Assembly: GCA_022560735.1 (NCBI GenBank)
Contig: JADFSO010000001.1
Location: forward strand, 1-64,000
Direction of reading: 5' to 3'
Origin: Pseudomonadota bacterium
GTDB taxonomy: Bacteria > Pseudomonadota > Gammaproteobacteria > Steroidobacterales > MnTg04
Length of the DNA stretch: 64,000 bases
Shown here piece by piece: positions 1 through 8,151 of this stretch (the stretch's first letter is position 1; each line of letters starts with the position of its first letter). A program made the position numbers and the translations under genes. The notes under the pieces are model-generated. The model saw only the letters and a list, made by a program, of their open reading frames with translations. It was not told the origin of the DNA and did no database searches.

Positions 1-1397
1 CCGGAAGAGAGATCGTTGTTGGTCTGCCTGGAGTACTGGAAGCCAGTATCCCAGTCGAGACCGCCAAACAGATCCGAGCTGCCTTCGAAACCGATCAGGT
101 AGTCATACAGGATCGTCGTGACGTTACTGTCACGGAAACCACCCGGAACGTTGCGATAGAAGATGCTCAGGTCGAACGGACCCGTGACATCCGGCACGCC
201 ATCGCCATCGGTGTCGAACTGTGACAGATCGGTGGCGCCGGCGAACGGCAGCGGGTAGTTGGACGGCAGACCAGCGGTCAAAACCGCGCCCGGTGCGGTC
301 GGGTTGTTCGGGTTCAGCGCACTCATCGTGGGCAGGAACGGCGAACCACCAACCATCGGTGCCGGTGCATAACGGCCAAACGACTCGGTCCGCGAGAACG
401 TACCGCGGGCGAAGAAATTCACGTCTTCGCTGACCTGGTAGTTGCCGTTTACGAACATCGTGTCGCGGGTCAGGCTGGCTTCATTGGCCGAAGTCGCTGC
501 GTAGTTGTAGTTACATACTCCGATACCCGTGTTGATCTGCGATTCCGAGAAGTTTGGATCGGTGTTGAGGGAGTTCGGGCAACGAGCATCCGGGAAGGTA
601 CCGACAAAGCCAACACCGGGAAAACCCGCGGTCGGGTTCAGGACGTTGGTGATGATAAAGGATCCCGGGAAACCGAACACACTCAGACCCACAGCGGAGA
701 ATGACCGGTCACCGTTGAAGATGATTTCGGAATCACTGTGGTCCAGCGCGAAGGTGATGTTGCCTTTACCCGAGGTAATACCGCCGACGATGCTGTAAGC
801 ATTCTCATCGCCACCGGCCTGGGTCGGACGACCGACCTCGGCAGAGATCTGCGCGCCTTCATAGTCTTTACGCATGATGATGTTGACCACACCGCCCACG
901 GCGTCCGCGCCGTAGATCGCCGATGCGCCGTCACGCAGTATTTCGATACGCTCGACCGCGGCGATGGGAATGGTGTTCAGGTTCTGCGCCGAACCGGAGC
1001 CAAAGGATGGCGAACCGGCAATACGGCGTCCGTCCAGCAGCACCAGGGTACGGGTTGCACCCAGGCCGCGAAGGCTGATGGTCGCCTGCGACTGGGCGGA
1101 ATTACCGGAGCTTTGCCGGAATGAACCGAACTGGTTATAAGAAGATTGGCGCAGCACATCGGCTACCGAGATATTGCCAGAATTTTCAATGTCGGCACGC
1201 GTAATGATAGCAACCGGTGATGGGCCTTCGATGTCGACCCGCTTGATGCGGGATCCGGTGACCTCGATAAGCCCCTGTTCGGCAACGTCCTCGTCGTCCT
1301 GGGCAAAAGCCATGGACGGAATACTCGCAAAGGATGCTGCCACACCGGCCGTCAATGCGTAACGCACTGCGTCCTGGATGGGATTTCGCTCTTTCAT
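1..1397 (-). CDS. TonB-dependent outer membrane receptor (partial, N-terminal part)
   Basis: This is the first ~465 residues of an outer-membrane receptor that would import a ligand using TonB energy; the rest lies beyond the left edge. The ATG is preceded by a strong GAGGAGG ribosome site. The protein begins with a basic stretch and a hydrophobic signal sequence ending near SMAFAQ (about residue 32). It then shows a TonB-box-like segment (IEVTGSRIKRV) and a plug domain with typical motifs: VADVLRQ, ISLRGLG, TLVLLDGRR, VERIEILRDGASAIYGADAVGGVVNII. The start of the barrel follows. The long extracellular inserts and the IEVTGSRI signature resemble receptors of marine gammaproteobacteria, often used for peptides or plant and algal compounds. 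The ligand cannot be told from this part. Family very sure; substrate unknown. Confidence 0.93.
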   Translation of the reverse strand, partial: MKERNPIQDAVRYALTAGVAASFASIPSMAFAQDDEDVAEQGLIEVTGSRIKRVDIEGPSPVAIITRADIENSGNISVADVLRQSSYNQFGSFRQSSGNSAQSQATISLRGLGATRTLVLLDGRRIAGSPSFGSGSAQNLNTIPIAAVERIEILRDGASAIYGADAVGGVVNIIMRKDYEGAQISAEVGRPTQAGGDENAYSIVGGITSGKGNITFALDHSDSEIIFNGDRSFSAVGLSVFGFPGSFIITNVLNPTAGFPGVGFVGTFPDARCPNSLNTDPNFSESQINTGIGVCNYNYAATSANEASLTRDTMFVNGNYQVSEDVNFFARGTFSRTESFGRYAPAPMVGGSPFLPTMSALNPNNPTAPGAVLTAGLPSNYPLPFAGATDLSQFDTDGDGVPDVTGPFDLSIFYRNVPGGFRDSNVTTILYDYLIGFEGSSDLFGGLDWDTGFQYSRQTNNDLSS

Positions 1398-1839
1398 AAG
1401 TCCTCCTCAGGGAGAGGTTGATGGTATTGATAACGACGGAAGATTCCGCTGTTACCCCTAAGCCAACTCAGAAAACGCCGCTTTCGGAAAAGCAGCAGAT
1501 TCCGAAGTTGCGGCGATACTAGCACAACAAAGCCAGAAAGAAACAAGCTGTTGTAAAAAAATTACAAAATTCGAGACTCGGTCAAAACCAGGCCACCGAA
1601 GCGCTCATCCTGACCGCCTTGGCGCGCCGCGCCAGCAACTGCATGGTCATCGTGTGACTTGGAAAAGGCCTTTTTATTCAATAACTAATAAACTAGCCAG
1701 GGGCAAAGTTTTGACTGAGAATTCCACTCAAAGCAGATCGACAGACTTTGTTGCAGATATGCAACAGCCGCTAGAAATTACGCATGGAATTGGTTGCTGT
1801 TGTAACAAAGCAACATCCCGCGCATTTTTGCTGCTCGAA
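1398..1839. other. Intergenic region upstream of the TonB receptor
   Basis: No convincing gene here; an open frame on the plus strand has neither a ribosome site nor protein-like composition. The stretch is markedly AT-richer than its neighbours between about 1500 and 1810. It contains the palindrome AAAAGGCCTTTT (1663-1674), an inverted repeat TGTTGC-N6-GCAACA (1749-1766) and a further GTTGC/GCAAC hairpin (1793-1814). A receptor promoter is expected here. A TAGTAT hexamer on the minus strand near 1520 is a weak -10 candidate, with no clear -35. Confidence 0.5.
1793..1814 (-). terminator. Hairpin just downstream of the methyltransferase stop
   Basis: On the minus strand the transcript leaving the methyltransferase gene would form a stem of GTTGCT with AGCAAC, extended by TTG/CAA pairs across one bulged base. 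It begins about 25 nt after the stop codon. There is no T-run after it, so it is not a classical intrinsic terminator. A role in 3'-end protection, or an operator for the receptor gene, is equally possible. Confidence 0.3.
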
Positions 1840-2832
1840 TCACGCACTGGCGGGAAGCGATGCCCGCAGTATTCGGCCGGCCAGCAATTCCTGCTCGTGG
1901 TAGATGTCCACCAGTGGCTCGGTCAGAAAACCCTGCGTCTTGAATAACGCGATGAGTTCCTTGCCCTGTCGTTCGCTCACCGCGGCATTTTGCAAATCAT
2001 GCAGGCGGGCCAGGTTGGCCTCGAGCTGTCGCCGGTATTGTGCCAGCAATGGCAGAACCTCCGGACCCAGTGCCCGTTGTTGGCGGAAGCAATCGCTGAC
2101 CGATTTCAGCGCGTTTTGCAAGATCTGCGGATGGGGAGTTTGTGAGGCCAGCGAGCTTAGCTCACTCGCCGATCGGTTCAGTTGTTCGCGGCTTTCTTCG
2201 GTCGCGGGGTCTTTGCTCAGCAAGTGCGCCTGAGCGGCGGGAACCTTGCTCATTCGTCTTAGCAGATCGGCCGCGTGGTCAAAAAATCCACTGTTTTCGA
2301 GCAGTTCGCCCAGCCTCAGTTCTTCGGCCGCGGTCTCCAGGACAACCGAGCCTGCGTGATGCATCACGAACAGCAGGCGCGCGCCAGGGGCGCAAACCCG
2401 GGCCAGTTCGGCGATCGTCTCGGCAAGTGGCGTGTACTCGAGCGCATATTGGCCGCTGACCATATCGACGCTGTTATCGGGCAGGCCGCAGGCTTCGGCC
2501 GGCGTTTTTGCATGAAAACGGATCGCCGCCAGGCCATCGGCATTCGCTTTTACCATTGCCGGCGGGTCGATTTCCGCCTGATCGATCGCGTGTACCAGGA
2601 AACCACGCTGCAGCTCGCTGGAAATGCGGCTGGCGATCAGCGCAATCGCCCCGTTGCCGGTGCCGATGTCCAGGATCGTCGCGTTGCCCTTGGCCGAGCG
2701 GAAAAATTCCTCCCAGACCTGGCGTAGCTTGCCCTGGTAATTACCGTCAAAGGTGTCGGCGCAGGAGGTCAGGAAACCGTGACGCCAGTAATCGTCCCAA
2801 TGCGAAGTATCTTTGTCGCTCGCTTTTGTCAT
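1840..2832 (-). CDS. Class I SAM-dependent methyltransferase
   Basis: Predicted cytosolic methyltransferase of 330 residues. The Rossmann motif I (ILDIGTGNGAIAL, about residues 48-60) binds S-adenosylmethionine. The acidic end of beta-2 is HAIDQAE, and the post-I region SVDMVSGQYALEYTP is typical of family 11/25-like enzymes. The C-terminal ~130 residues are helical and charged and may bind the substrate. I chose the ATG at 2832 over an upstream TTG because the extra residues would come from the adjoining 160-bp palindrome and have no family counterpart. The gene follows, in the same direction, a nucleotide-sugar aminotransferase and a sugar epimerase. Methylation of a surface sugar or of a lipid-linked intermediate is therefore an inference. 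The acceptor is unknown. Confidence 0.8.
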   Translation of the reverse strand: MTKASDKDTSHWDDYWRHGFLTSCADTFDGNYQGKLRQVWEEFFRSAKGNATILDIGTGNGAIALIASRISSELQRGFLVHAIDQAEIDPPAMVKANADGLAAIRFHAKTPAEACGLPDNSVDMVSGQYALEYTPLAETIAELARVCAPGARLLFVMHHAGSVVLETAAEELRLGELLENSGFFDHAADLLRRMSKVPAAQAHLLSKDPATEESREQLNRSASELSSLASQTPHPQILQNALKSVSDCFRQQRALGPEVLPLLAQYRRQLEANLARLHDLQNAAVSERQGKELIALFKTQGFLTEPLVDIYHEQELLAGRILRASLPASA

Positions 2833-2869
2833 GTCTGTGCGGGCCAATCCAGGCGCGGAAAAAACCAAT

Positions 2870-3029
2870 GGAAGCTCTGATCTATTCGTGAGCGAAGTAG
2901 ATTGTGATTCAAAATGTTCAGATTCAAGGCGCGGATCGCACGTAATAGCTGGCTATTGCGAAGATTCGCAACGCGGAAGCTGGACATTTTGGACACAAGA
3001 TACGAGTTCATGAATAGATCAGAGCTTCC
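2870..3029. repeat. 160-bp near-perfect palindrome (MITE-like element)
   Basis: The two ends, 2870-2891 and 3008-3029, are inverted copies of 22 bp with a single mismatch (GGAAGCTCTGATCTATTC... on each strand). Pairing continues inward through shorter matched blocks (CAAAATGT, CGCG, CGCA) to a perfect apex AATAGC-TG-GCTATT at 2944-2957, so the whole unit can fold into one long hairpin. It sits between two genes of the same direction and carries no transposase. This looks like a miniature inverted-repeat element or a palindromic intergenic repeat of the ERIC/REP kind. No clear target duplication is visible. Confidence 0.8.
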
Positions 3030-3039
3030 CAAGATAGCA

Positions 3040-4155
3040 CTATCCCCGGCCGGCCAGAATCCGGGCCAGTTCGTCAGCTACCGTTACTTGTTGCTGTGCG
3101 GTGATCGCGGGGAAAAAAGGCAGGGCAATCGTCCGGCCTGCCATGTTTTCCGTTACCGGCAGCGACCCCGGGAGAACCGGATAGCGTTGGCGATAGAAAT
3201 CGAGCAGGTGCACGGGCGGGAAGTAATCCCCCAATTCGATGCCCTTGCCAGCCATTTGAGCGATCAGCCGATCACGGCGCGGTTGCGGGGCGTCCAGGGT
3301 CAGCACATAGAAAAACCAGGCAATGCGCCCGTGCGCGCAGTCGCGCGGCGGCAGGCTGACGCCGGGTAGTCCTTCGAGCAGCCGATGGTAGCGGGCCGCG
3401 GCTTTACTCCGCCGTGCAAGGAATTCGTCGAGCCTGGCGAGCTGACCCACGCCAAGCGCGCAAGCCGGCTCGGCCAACCGGTAATTATGGCCCAGCCGGT
3501 CCGCCAGGAAACCGTCCGCCGTTCTCCCCTGGTTCCTGAGGGCGCGGCAGAGCGCCAGCAATTCGAGGTTTCGGCTGACGATAGCGCCTCCTTCGCCCGT
3601 GGTAATCAGTTTGTTGGGATAGAAGCCAAAAACACCGCAATCGCCGATGCTGCCGACCGGCCTGCCGTTGCTGCTTGCGCCCAGCGCTTCGCAGGCGTCT
3701 TCGATCAGGTGCAGATTGTGGGCCCGGCAAAACTCCAGCACCGGGTCCATGGCAACCGGCCGGCCAAACAGGTGGACGACGATGACCGCCCTGGTCTGGT
3801 CGCTGACGCAGCGCGCCAGGTCTGAGCAATCCAGGTTCATGGTGTCGTGGCAGATATCGACAAAAACAGGTGTCGCGCCCCGTCTGACTATCGCGTTGAC
3901 TGTTGCGACGAAAGTAAAGGACGGCGTGATGACCTCGTCACCGGGTCCGATATCCAGTGCTTGCAGGCACAGATCCAGTGCCGCGGTGCCTGAGCTTAGC
4001 GCCACCGCGCCCGGACAAGCGCAGCGCTCCGCCAGCGCGGCCTCGAATTCGTGCAACCGGGGTCCCTGGCTCAGGCGGGTGCTGCGCAGCACCTCGGCGA
4101 CGCCGGCAATTTCCTGCTCGGAGATATCGGGTTGTGCCAGGGGAATTTCAGCCAT
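3040..4155 (-). CDS. DegT/DnrJ/EryC1/StrS family nucleotide-sugar aminotransferase
   Basis: A 371-residue PLP enzyme that transfers an amino group, usually from glutamate, onto a keto-sugar nucleotide. The fold-type I landmarks are present: SSGTAALDLCLQAL (phosphate loop, ~54-67), PSFTFVATVNAI, IEDACEALGA (the PLP-ring Asp, ~153) and FYPNKLITTGEGG with the Schiff-base lysine near 182. Length is usual for the family. The start overlaps the last 8 bases of the upstream 2-epimerase gene, implying translational coupling and a shared pathway. Together they suggest an amino sugar for a surface glycan, lipopolysaccharide or flagellin. No neuB/neuA-like genes are in view, so a complete nonulosonate pathway cannot be claimed. 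Family assignment is secure; exact sugar unknown. Confidence 0.92.
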   Translation of the reverse strand: MAEIPLAQPDISEQEIAGVAEVLRSTRLSQGPRLHEFEAALAERCACPGAVALSSGTAALDLCLQALDIGPGDEVITPSFTFVATVNAIVRRGATPVFVDICHDTMNLDCSDLARCVSDQTRAVIVVHLFGRPVAMDPVLEFCRAHNLHLIEDACEALGASSNGRPVGSIGDCGVFGFYPNKLITTGEGGAIVSRNLELLALCRALRNQGRTADGFLADRLGHNYRLAEPACALGVGQLARLDEFLARRSKAAARYHRLLEGLPGVSLPPRDCAHGRIAWFFYVLTLDAPQPRRDRLIAQMAGKGIELGDYFPPVHLLDFYRQRYPVLPGSLPVTENMAGRTIALPFFPAITAQQQVTVADELARILAGRG

Positions 4156-5338
4156 GGCCGGGGTTGCGCTGTCCGGTCAGTATCGGTTCAGTGCCGGCTG
4201 GCAGGCTTTTCTTTAGCAGCAGCTGTTGCCTGTCCGGCAAACCGGCAATTAGCTCGGCGATCTGCCGTCCGGCGGTGCCGTCGCCATAAGGGTTTCGCAT
4301 GTCGTTCAGTGAGGCCCGGAAGGTTTCGCTGCCGGCTTGGTCGATCGCGGTGCGGATTTGGACCGCTTGCGCGGGGCAGTCGATGATATTGTCCGCGCGC
4401 TCGCGTCCTTGCTGGCGTATGCCGATGTTGACCGCCGGTAATTTCAACGCCGGCGTTTCCATGATCCCGCTGGAGGAATTGCCGATCAGAAAAAGGCTGT
4501 GCTGCAACAGCCCCCAGTAATCCAGGTGGGCCAGGTTCACAAACAGGCTGGCATCGGCGTTGCGCCGGCAGAAATCCCGGGATTGCCGGATCAGCTTGCG
4601 ACTTCCCGCGTCCGCATTCGGGAAGCAGATGATTTTGCCGATGGAGTAATTTTCCAGTGCTTCGAGCAAGGCAACGGCATCGGCTTCCGGGTTCGCCGCC
4701 AGCGTGACCGGGTGTACCGAAACCATGCAATAAGGCTGTTCGAGATCGATTGCGAGTCTTTCCCCGAGCTCGGCCGGGCCAGGGATCGTGGCTTCGCGCA
4801 GGTGATCCAGTGATGGCGCACCGACCTGGTGCACCCGCCAGGGCTCTTCCCCGAGCGCCAGCACCCTTTGTTTTGCCATCGCGGTCGGCGTGAAATGTAC
4901 GTGGCTGAGTTTGGTCAGGGCGTTGCGGACCGCATCGTCGATCGCGCCCTCGCTGACCTCGCCGCCTTCTATATGGGCGACCGGAATACGCAGCGCCAGC
5001 GCGACGCTGGCCGGCGCCAGCATTTCGTATCGATCGGCGATGACCAGCACCAGGTCCGGCCGGTCGCGGGACAGTATTTCGGTCAGCCCCAGCGTCGCCA
5101 GCCCTATCGATTTGCTCATCCCGACATCGCTGTCGGAACTGAGCAGGCACTCGACCGTTTCATCAATGGCAAAACCCTGGCGGTTGATTTCGTCGACGGT
5201 CGAGCCAAATTCGGGTGCCAGGTGGGCGCCCATGACGATCAGTTTCGGCTCGATCCGCGGATGGGCCAGCATATGCCGCAGCGGCCAGTGCAGGTGGCCA
5301 AAATCCGCTCTCGACGATGTGATGACTGCGACTTTCAC
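4148..5338 (-). CDS. neuC: UDP-N-acetylglucosamine 2-epimerase (hydrolysing), NeuC type
   Basis: This enzyme converts UDP-GlcNAc, or a UDP-diacetamido sugar, to a free N-acetylmannosamine-type sugar plus UDP, an early step of sialic or legionaminic acid synthesis. The start ITSSRADFG matches the family's N-terminal signature. Also visible are LVIADRYEMLAPA, PVAHIEGGEVSEGAIDDAVRNALTKLSHVHF and NSSSGIMETPALKLPAVNIGIRQQGRER, the nucleotide-binding end. I place the start at GTG 5338 because family members begin just before this signature and an AAGG lies upstream. An ATG at 5386 would add 16 non-conserved residues. The gene heads a cassette with the overlapping aminotransferase and the methyltransferase beyond the palindrome. 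Confidence 0.88.
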   Translation of the reverse strand: MKVAVITSSRADFGHLHWPLRHMLAHPRIEPKLIVMGAHLAPEFGSTVDEINRQGFAIDETVECLLSSDSDVGMSKSIGLATLGLTEILSRDRPDLVLVIADRYEMLAPASVALALRIPVAHIEGGEVSEGAIDDAVRNALTKLSHVHFTPTAMAKQRVLALGEEPWRVHQVGAPSLDHLREATIPGPAELGERLAIDLEQPYCMVSVHPVTLAANPEADAVALLEALENYSIGKIICFPNADAGSRKLIRQSRDFCRRNADASLFVNLAHLDYWGLLQHSLFLIGNSSSGIMETPALKLPAVNIGIRQQGRERADNIIDCPAQAVQIRTAIDQAGSETFRASLNDMRNPYGDGTAGRQIAELIAGLPDRQQLLLKKSLPAGTEPILTGQRNPGHG

Positions 5339-5411
5339 TGGCCGACCCTTGTCAGGTTGGTTGCCCGGGTGCGCCAAGTATTCCACGGGTATCGAAAGGC
5401 GTCACTTCGTT

Positions 5412-6773
5412 TTATTGTATTGCCCAGAAAGCCAGCCCCTGGCTGATCTGCTCTCGATCCAGCCACTGGCCCTTGAACATGACGCCCCTGATTTTTCGTG
5501 TATTGGTGATGTCTGCCAAAGGATTGCCCTCGAGCAGGATCAGCTCTGCGGACAATCCCTCCCGGACACGGCCAAACTGGTCCTCGGCACCGAAGTAGCG
5601 GGCGGGATTGACGGTACCGGTCCGCAAAGCCTCGTATGGCGTCAATCCCGAGGCGACCAGGAGCTCGAGTTCCTGGTGGGTGGCAATACCCGGGACGTTA
5701 AAAACCTGGGGCGTGTCAGCGCCCAGCAACAGACCGGCGCCCTGATCGTGCAGCGCCTTGATGAGTTTGCGGCGGAGCGCGATAAAGCGCTCCGCGGCTG
5801 CCCGATCGTAAGCAGGATCGTCGAGTATGGCGTTCTTGCTATTGGTCCAGCTTGCGACTGTAGTCGCGGGGATAAAGGCCATTTCCGGCCGCCGGGACAT
5901 TTCGGCGGCAGCAGGGGGCAGGGCCCAGTGCTCGAGCAATGTTTGCGTGGGAACGATCCAGACACGCGCTTTCGCCGTGGCCTTCGCCAGCGATTCGATT
6001 CGCGTCTCATCGGCCAGCTTCGCCAGCCCGAGGCCAAACATGCGATTGGCTGTTTCCGGATAGGCGGTGCCTTCGGGAACCAGCGCCTGCAGGTAACCGT
6101 CCAGGTGATCGATGCTGGCCTGGCCCAGCCGCAATGCTTCGGCTACGCCGATCGACAAGCCGACATGGCCGGCATAGGGAATACCCAGCTCATCGGCCAC
6201 CCGGTCTATGGTTCTGAACTCTCGCAGACTCAGCCCGGGGTGCAGTTTGATGAAGTCATAACCCGCGGCGTGCTGTTGCCTGACCTTGTTTGCCGCATCC
6301 ATGGGCCCATTGACGCTACGCCCATTAAGCGACGGCCCCGAGGTGAAAAGTTGCGGCCCAAGCCGGTGCCCCAGGCTCAGTTGCCGCCTCAGGTCCAGGT
6401 GACCGGGTTCGCCCAGCATGCCGCGAACGACCGTCACCCCGTGGGCGATATATAAAAACAGCATACGATCGAGATTGTCGTCATCCGCCAGCCGCGGAAT
6501 ATGCGCGTGCATTTCCGCCAGCCCCGGCATCAGGTATAGACCATCGGCGCGTATTTCCCGGGTGTTCGGCGGCAGCTGGATTTCATCGACCGGGCCTATT
6601 TTGCCGATGCGGCCGTCTTCGATGACTACCGTTTGCGAGGTCAGCACGATCTCGCTATCCATCGGCAATACATTCACATTGACGAACGCATATGGCGCCG
6701 GTGCGTCGCTGGCAAAGCCGCTGCCGAAGGTCCCGACGCCAAGCAGGAAAACAGTCAGCAAGCGAAAAATCAT
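5412..6773 (-). CDS. Exported amidohydrolase (imidazolonepropionase-like)
   Basis: A 453-residue metal-dependent hydrolase with an N-terminal signal peptide (IFRLLTVFLLGVGTFGSGFA). The TIM-barrel amidohydrolase motifs appear in order: GLAEMHAHI (HxH metal ligands, ~residue 90), FIKLHPG (possible carbamylated lysine region), AGHVG and IDHLDGY (His ligands) and LLLGADTPQ (catalytic Asp). The family includes exported prolidase- and imidazolonepropionase-like enzymes that open cyclic amides or dipeptides; the substrate here is not evident. The ATG follows a GGAGGG ribosome site. An upstream extension of the frame would run through the OmpA terminator and is rejected. A strong terminator separates it from the OmpA gene, so it probably has its own promoter or relies on read-through. 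Confidence 0.87.
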   Translation of the reverse strand: MIFRLLTVFLLGVGTFGSGFASDAPAPYAFVNVNVLPMDSEIVLTSQTVVIEDGRIGKIGPVDEIQLPPNTREIRADGLYLMPGLAEMHAHIPRLADDDNLDRMLFLYIAHGVTVVRGMLGEPGHLDLRRQLSLGHRLGPQLFTSGPSLNGRSVNGPMDAANKVRQQHAAGYDFIKLHPGLSLREFRTIDRVADELGIPYAGHVGLSIGVAEALRLGQASIDHLDGYLQALVPEGTAYPETANRMFGLGLAKLADETRIESLAKATAKARVWIVPTQTLLEHWALPPAAAEMSRRPEMAFIPATTVASWTNSKNAILDDPAYDRAAAERFIALRRKLIKALHDQGAGLLLGADTPQVFNVPGIATHQELELLVASGLTPYEALRTGTVNPARYFGAEDQFGRVREGLSAELILLEGNPLADITNTRKIRGVMFKGQWLDREQISQGLAFWAIQ

Positions 6774-6797
6774 GGCCTGGCTCCCTCCTGCAAATGC

Positions 6798-6830
6798 AAA
6801 AAACCCCGGTGACCAGGCGCCACCGGGGTT
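6798..6830 (-). terminator. Intrinsic terminator of the OmpA-family gene
   Basis: On the minus strand a 10-bp stem (AACCCCGGTG / CACCGGGGTT, loop 9) is followed directly by a run of T. It lies 14 bases beyond the OmpA-family stop codon, exactly where a transcript should end, and just upstream of the amidohydrolase ribosome site. Confidence 0.9.
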
Positions 6831-6843
6831 GAACGTATCGCTG

Positions 6844-8034
6844 TTACTCGCCAAGTATGCGCAAGGTAACCCGGCGATTTTCCGCCCGGCCCGCGACCGT
6901 CGCGTTACTGGCGATCGGGTTGTTTTCGCCATAACCCCTGGCGCTGAGCATGCCGGCATCGACCCCATGGCTGACCAGGTAGTTCATGACCGACTGCGCC
7001 CGGCGTCGCGACAGGTCCTGGTTATACGAGGCCGCTCCGGAACTGTCCGTATAACCGGCCACTTCGACTCGCAGATCGCTGTTCCTGAGCAACGTGGCCG
7101 TCGCGTCATCGAGGCGCGCCGATGAATCGGCGGTCAGGTCAGCAGAATTGGTTTCGAAATTAACGCCCCGCAGATGAATTTCCTCCTGCAATTCGCAACC
7201 GCGATTGTCGACTCGCGTGCCGGCCGGCGTACCCGGGCAGTTGTCCATATAATCGGCCACGCCATCGCCATCGCCATCGAGCGGGCAGCCGCGCCCATCG
7301 ACCGGTGCACCGGCTGGCGTGTTGGGGCACATGTCGGCGCCGTCTACGACCCCATCGCCATCGGCGTCATTTTCGCAACCATTTGGCTTGACGACCCTGC
7401 CGCGCGGCGTGCCCGGGCATCTATCCGCCCCATCGACCACGCCATCGCCATCCGCATCGCCGGGTGCGAGCGGCGCAGGCCTCGCCGGCGCTGCCTTGGG
7501 AGAGCCAAACGCCAGCTGCAGGCCGATCATCGCAACCACGTCATTGGTCGAGCCGTTCGGGGCAAAAAACTTTCTCAGCCTCAATTCGGGGCGCAGCGAA
7601 ACTTTGCCACCGCGGCCCAGGTCGATCAGCAAGCCCATGCCGATCGAAGCCGATTTTTCACGAAAATTGAGGGCTGGATCCGAACTGTCGATATTCATGG
7701 CGCCGAGCCCAAGCAGAAAATAAGGCGACCAGCTTGCATCACGGAACCAGACCCGCAGGAAGTTCAGCTCCAGCTCGCGGATATCCTGATCCGCCCCCCC
7801 GCTGCCGGCATGATCGACGCTGCTGAACATCAGCTCAAGATTGACTTTGTCGGTCAGGGCGCGGCCAAAGGCAATGGCAAAACCGGACTCGTCTTCCCGC
7901 GGTTGGCCGTCGGCTACCCACACGCCGATGGCGGCGGGTGTCAGATACCATTGCCCAGCCTTCTCCTCGGCCAAAGTCACGTTCGCCCAAACCAGGCCAA
8001 CGCACAAAAACGGAAGAATCCTAGATAGTTTCAT
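6844..8034 (-). CDS. OmpA-family protein with thrombospondin type-3 repeats
   Basis: A 396-residue outer-membrane protein. A signal peptide ends near VTLAEE. Residues ~25-190 form an 8-strand barrel-like domain with alternating hydrophobic strands. A linker PKAAPARPAPLAPG leads into three calcium-binding type-3 repeats (DxDGDGVxDxxDxCPxTPxG, ~205-285). The OmpA C-terminal peptidoglycan-binding domain follows (GVNFETNSADLT..., VAGYTDSSGAASYNQDLSRRRAQSVMNYL). It therefore tethers the outer membrane to the cell wall, with a flexible calcium-stiffened stalk. The DNA encoding the repeats shows GCCATC-rich repetition. The gene is isolated by a strong terminator. Confident on family; any extra transport or adhesion role is unknown. 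Confidence 0.93.
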   Translation of the reverse strand: MKLSRILPFLCVGLVWANVTLAEEKAGQWYLTPAAIGVWVADGQPREDESGFAIAFGRALTDKVNLELMFSSVDHAGSGGADQDIRELELNFLRVWFRDASWSPYFLLGLGAMNIDSSDPALNFREKSASIGMGLLIDLGRGGKVSLRPELRLRKFFAPNGSTNDVVAMIGLQLAFGSPKAAPARPAPLAPGDADGDGVVDGADRCPGTPRGRVVKPNGCENDADGDGVVDGADMCPNTPAGAPVDGRGCPLDGDGDGVADYMDNCPGTPAGTRVDNRGCELQEEIHLRGVNFETNSADLTADSSARLDDATATLLRNSDLRVEVAGYTDSSGAASYNQDLSRRRAQSVMNYLVSHGVDAGMLSARGYGENNPIASNATVAGRAENRRVTLRILGE

Positions 8035-8151
8035 TGGGTAGTTCCCCGGCTTGTGGCAGGTGATGGCGCCCCTCAATCTGCGTGCTGCGGTGGCGCCACC
8101 AGCCATTGATGGCGTGATAATAACCGAATTTTCCCGTCGGTACAGCGCAGA

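Noticed and set aside
1654..1947. Plus-strand open frame of 97 codons upstream of the methyltransferase end
   Set aside because: No ribosome site, unusual composition, and its 3' third is antisense to the methyltransferase gene.
7225..7470. GCCATC-rich repetition that looks like a DNA repeat array
   Set aside because: It is explained by the coding sequence of the three thrombospondin type-3 repeats.
8089..8100. GGTGGCGCCACC palindrome upstream of the OmpA-family gene
   Set aside because: Twelve-base GC palindromes are common in GC-rich DNA, and I find no known operator consensus.
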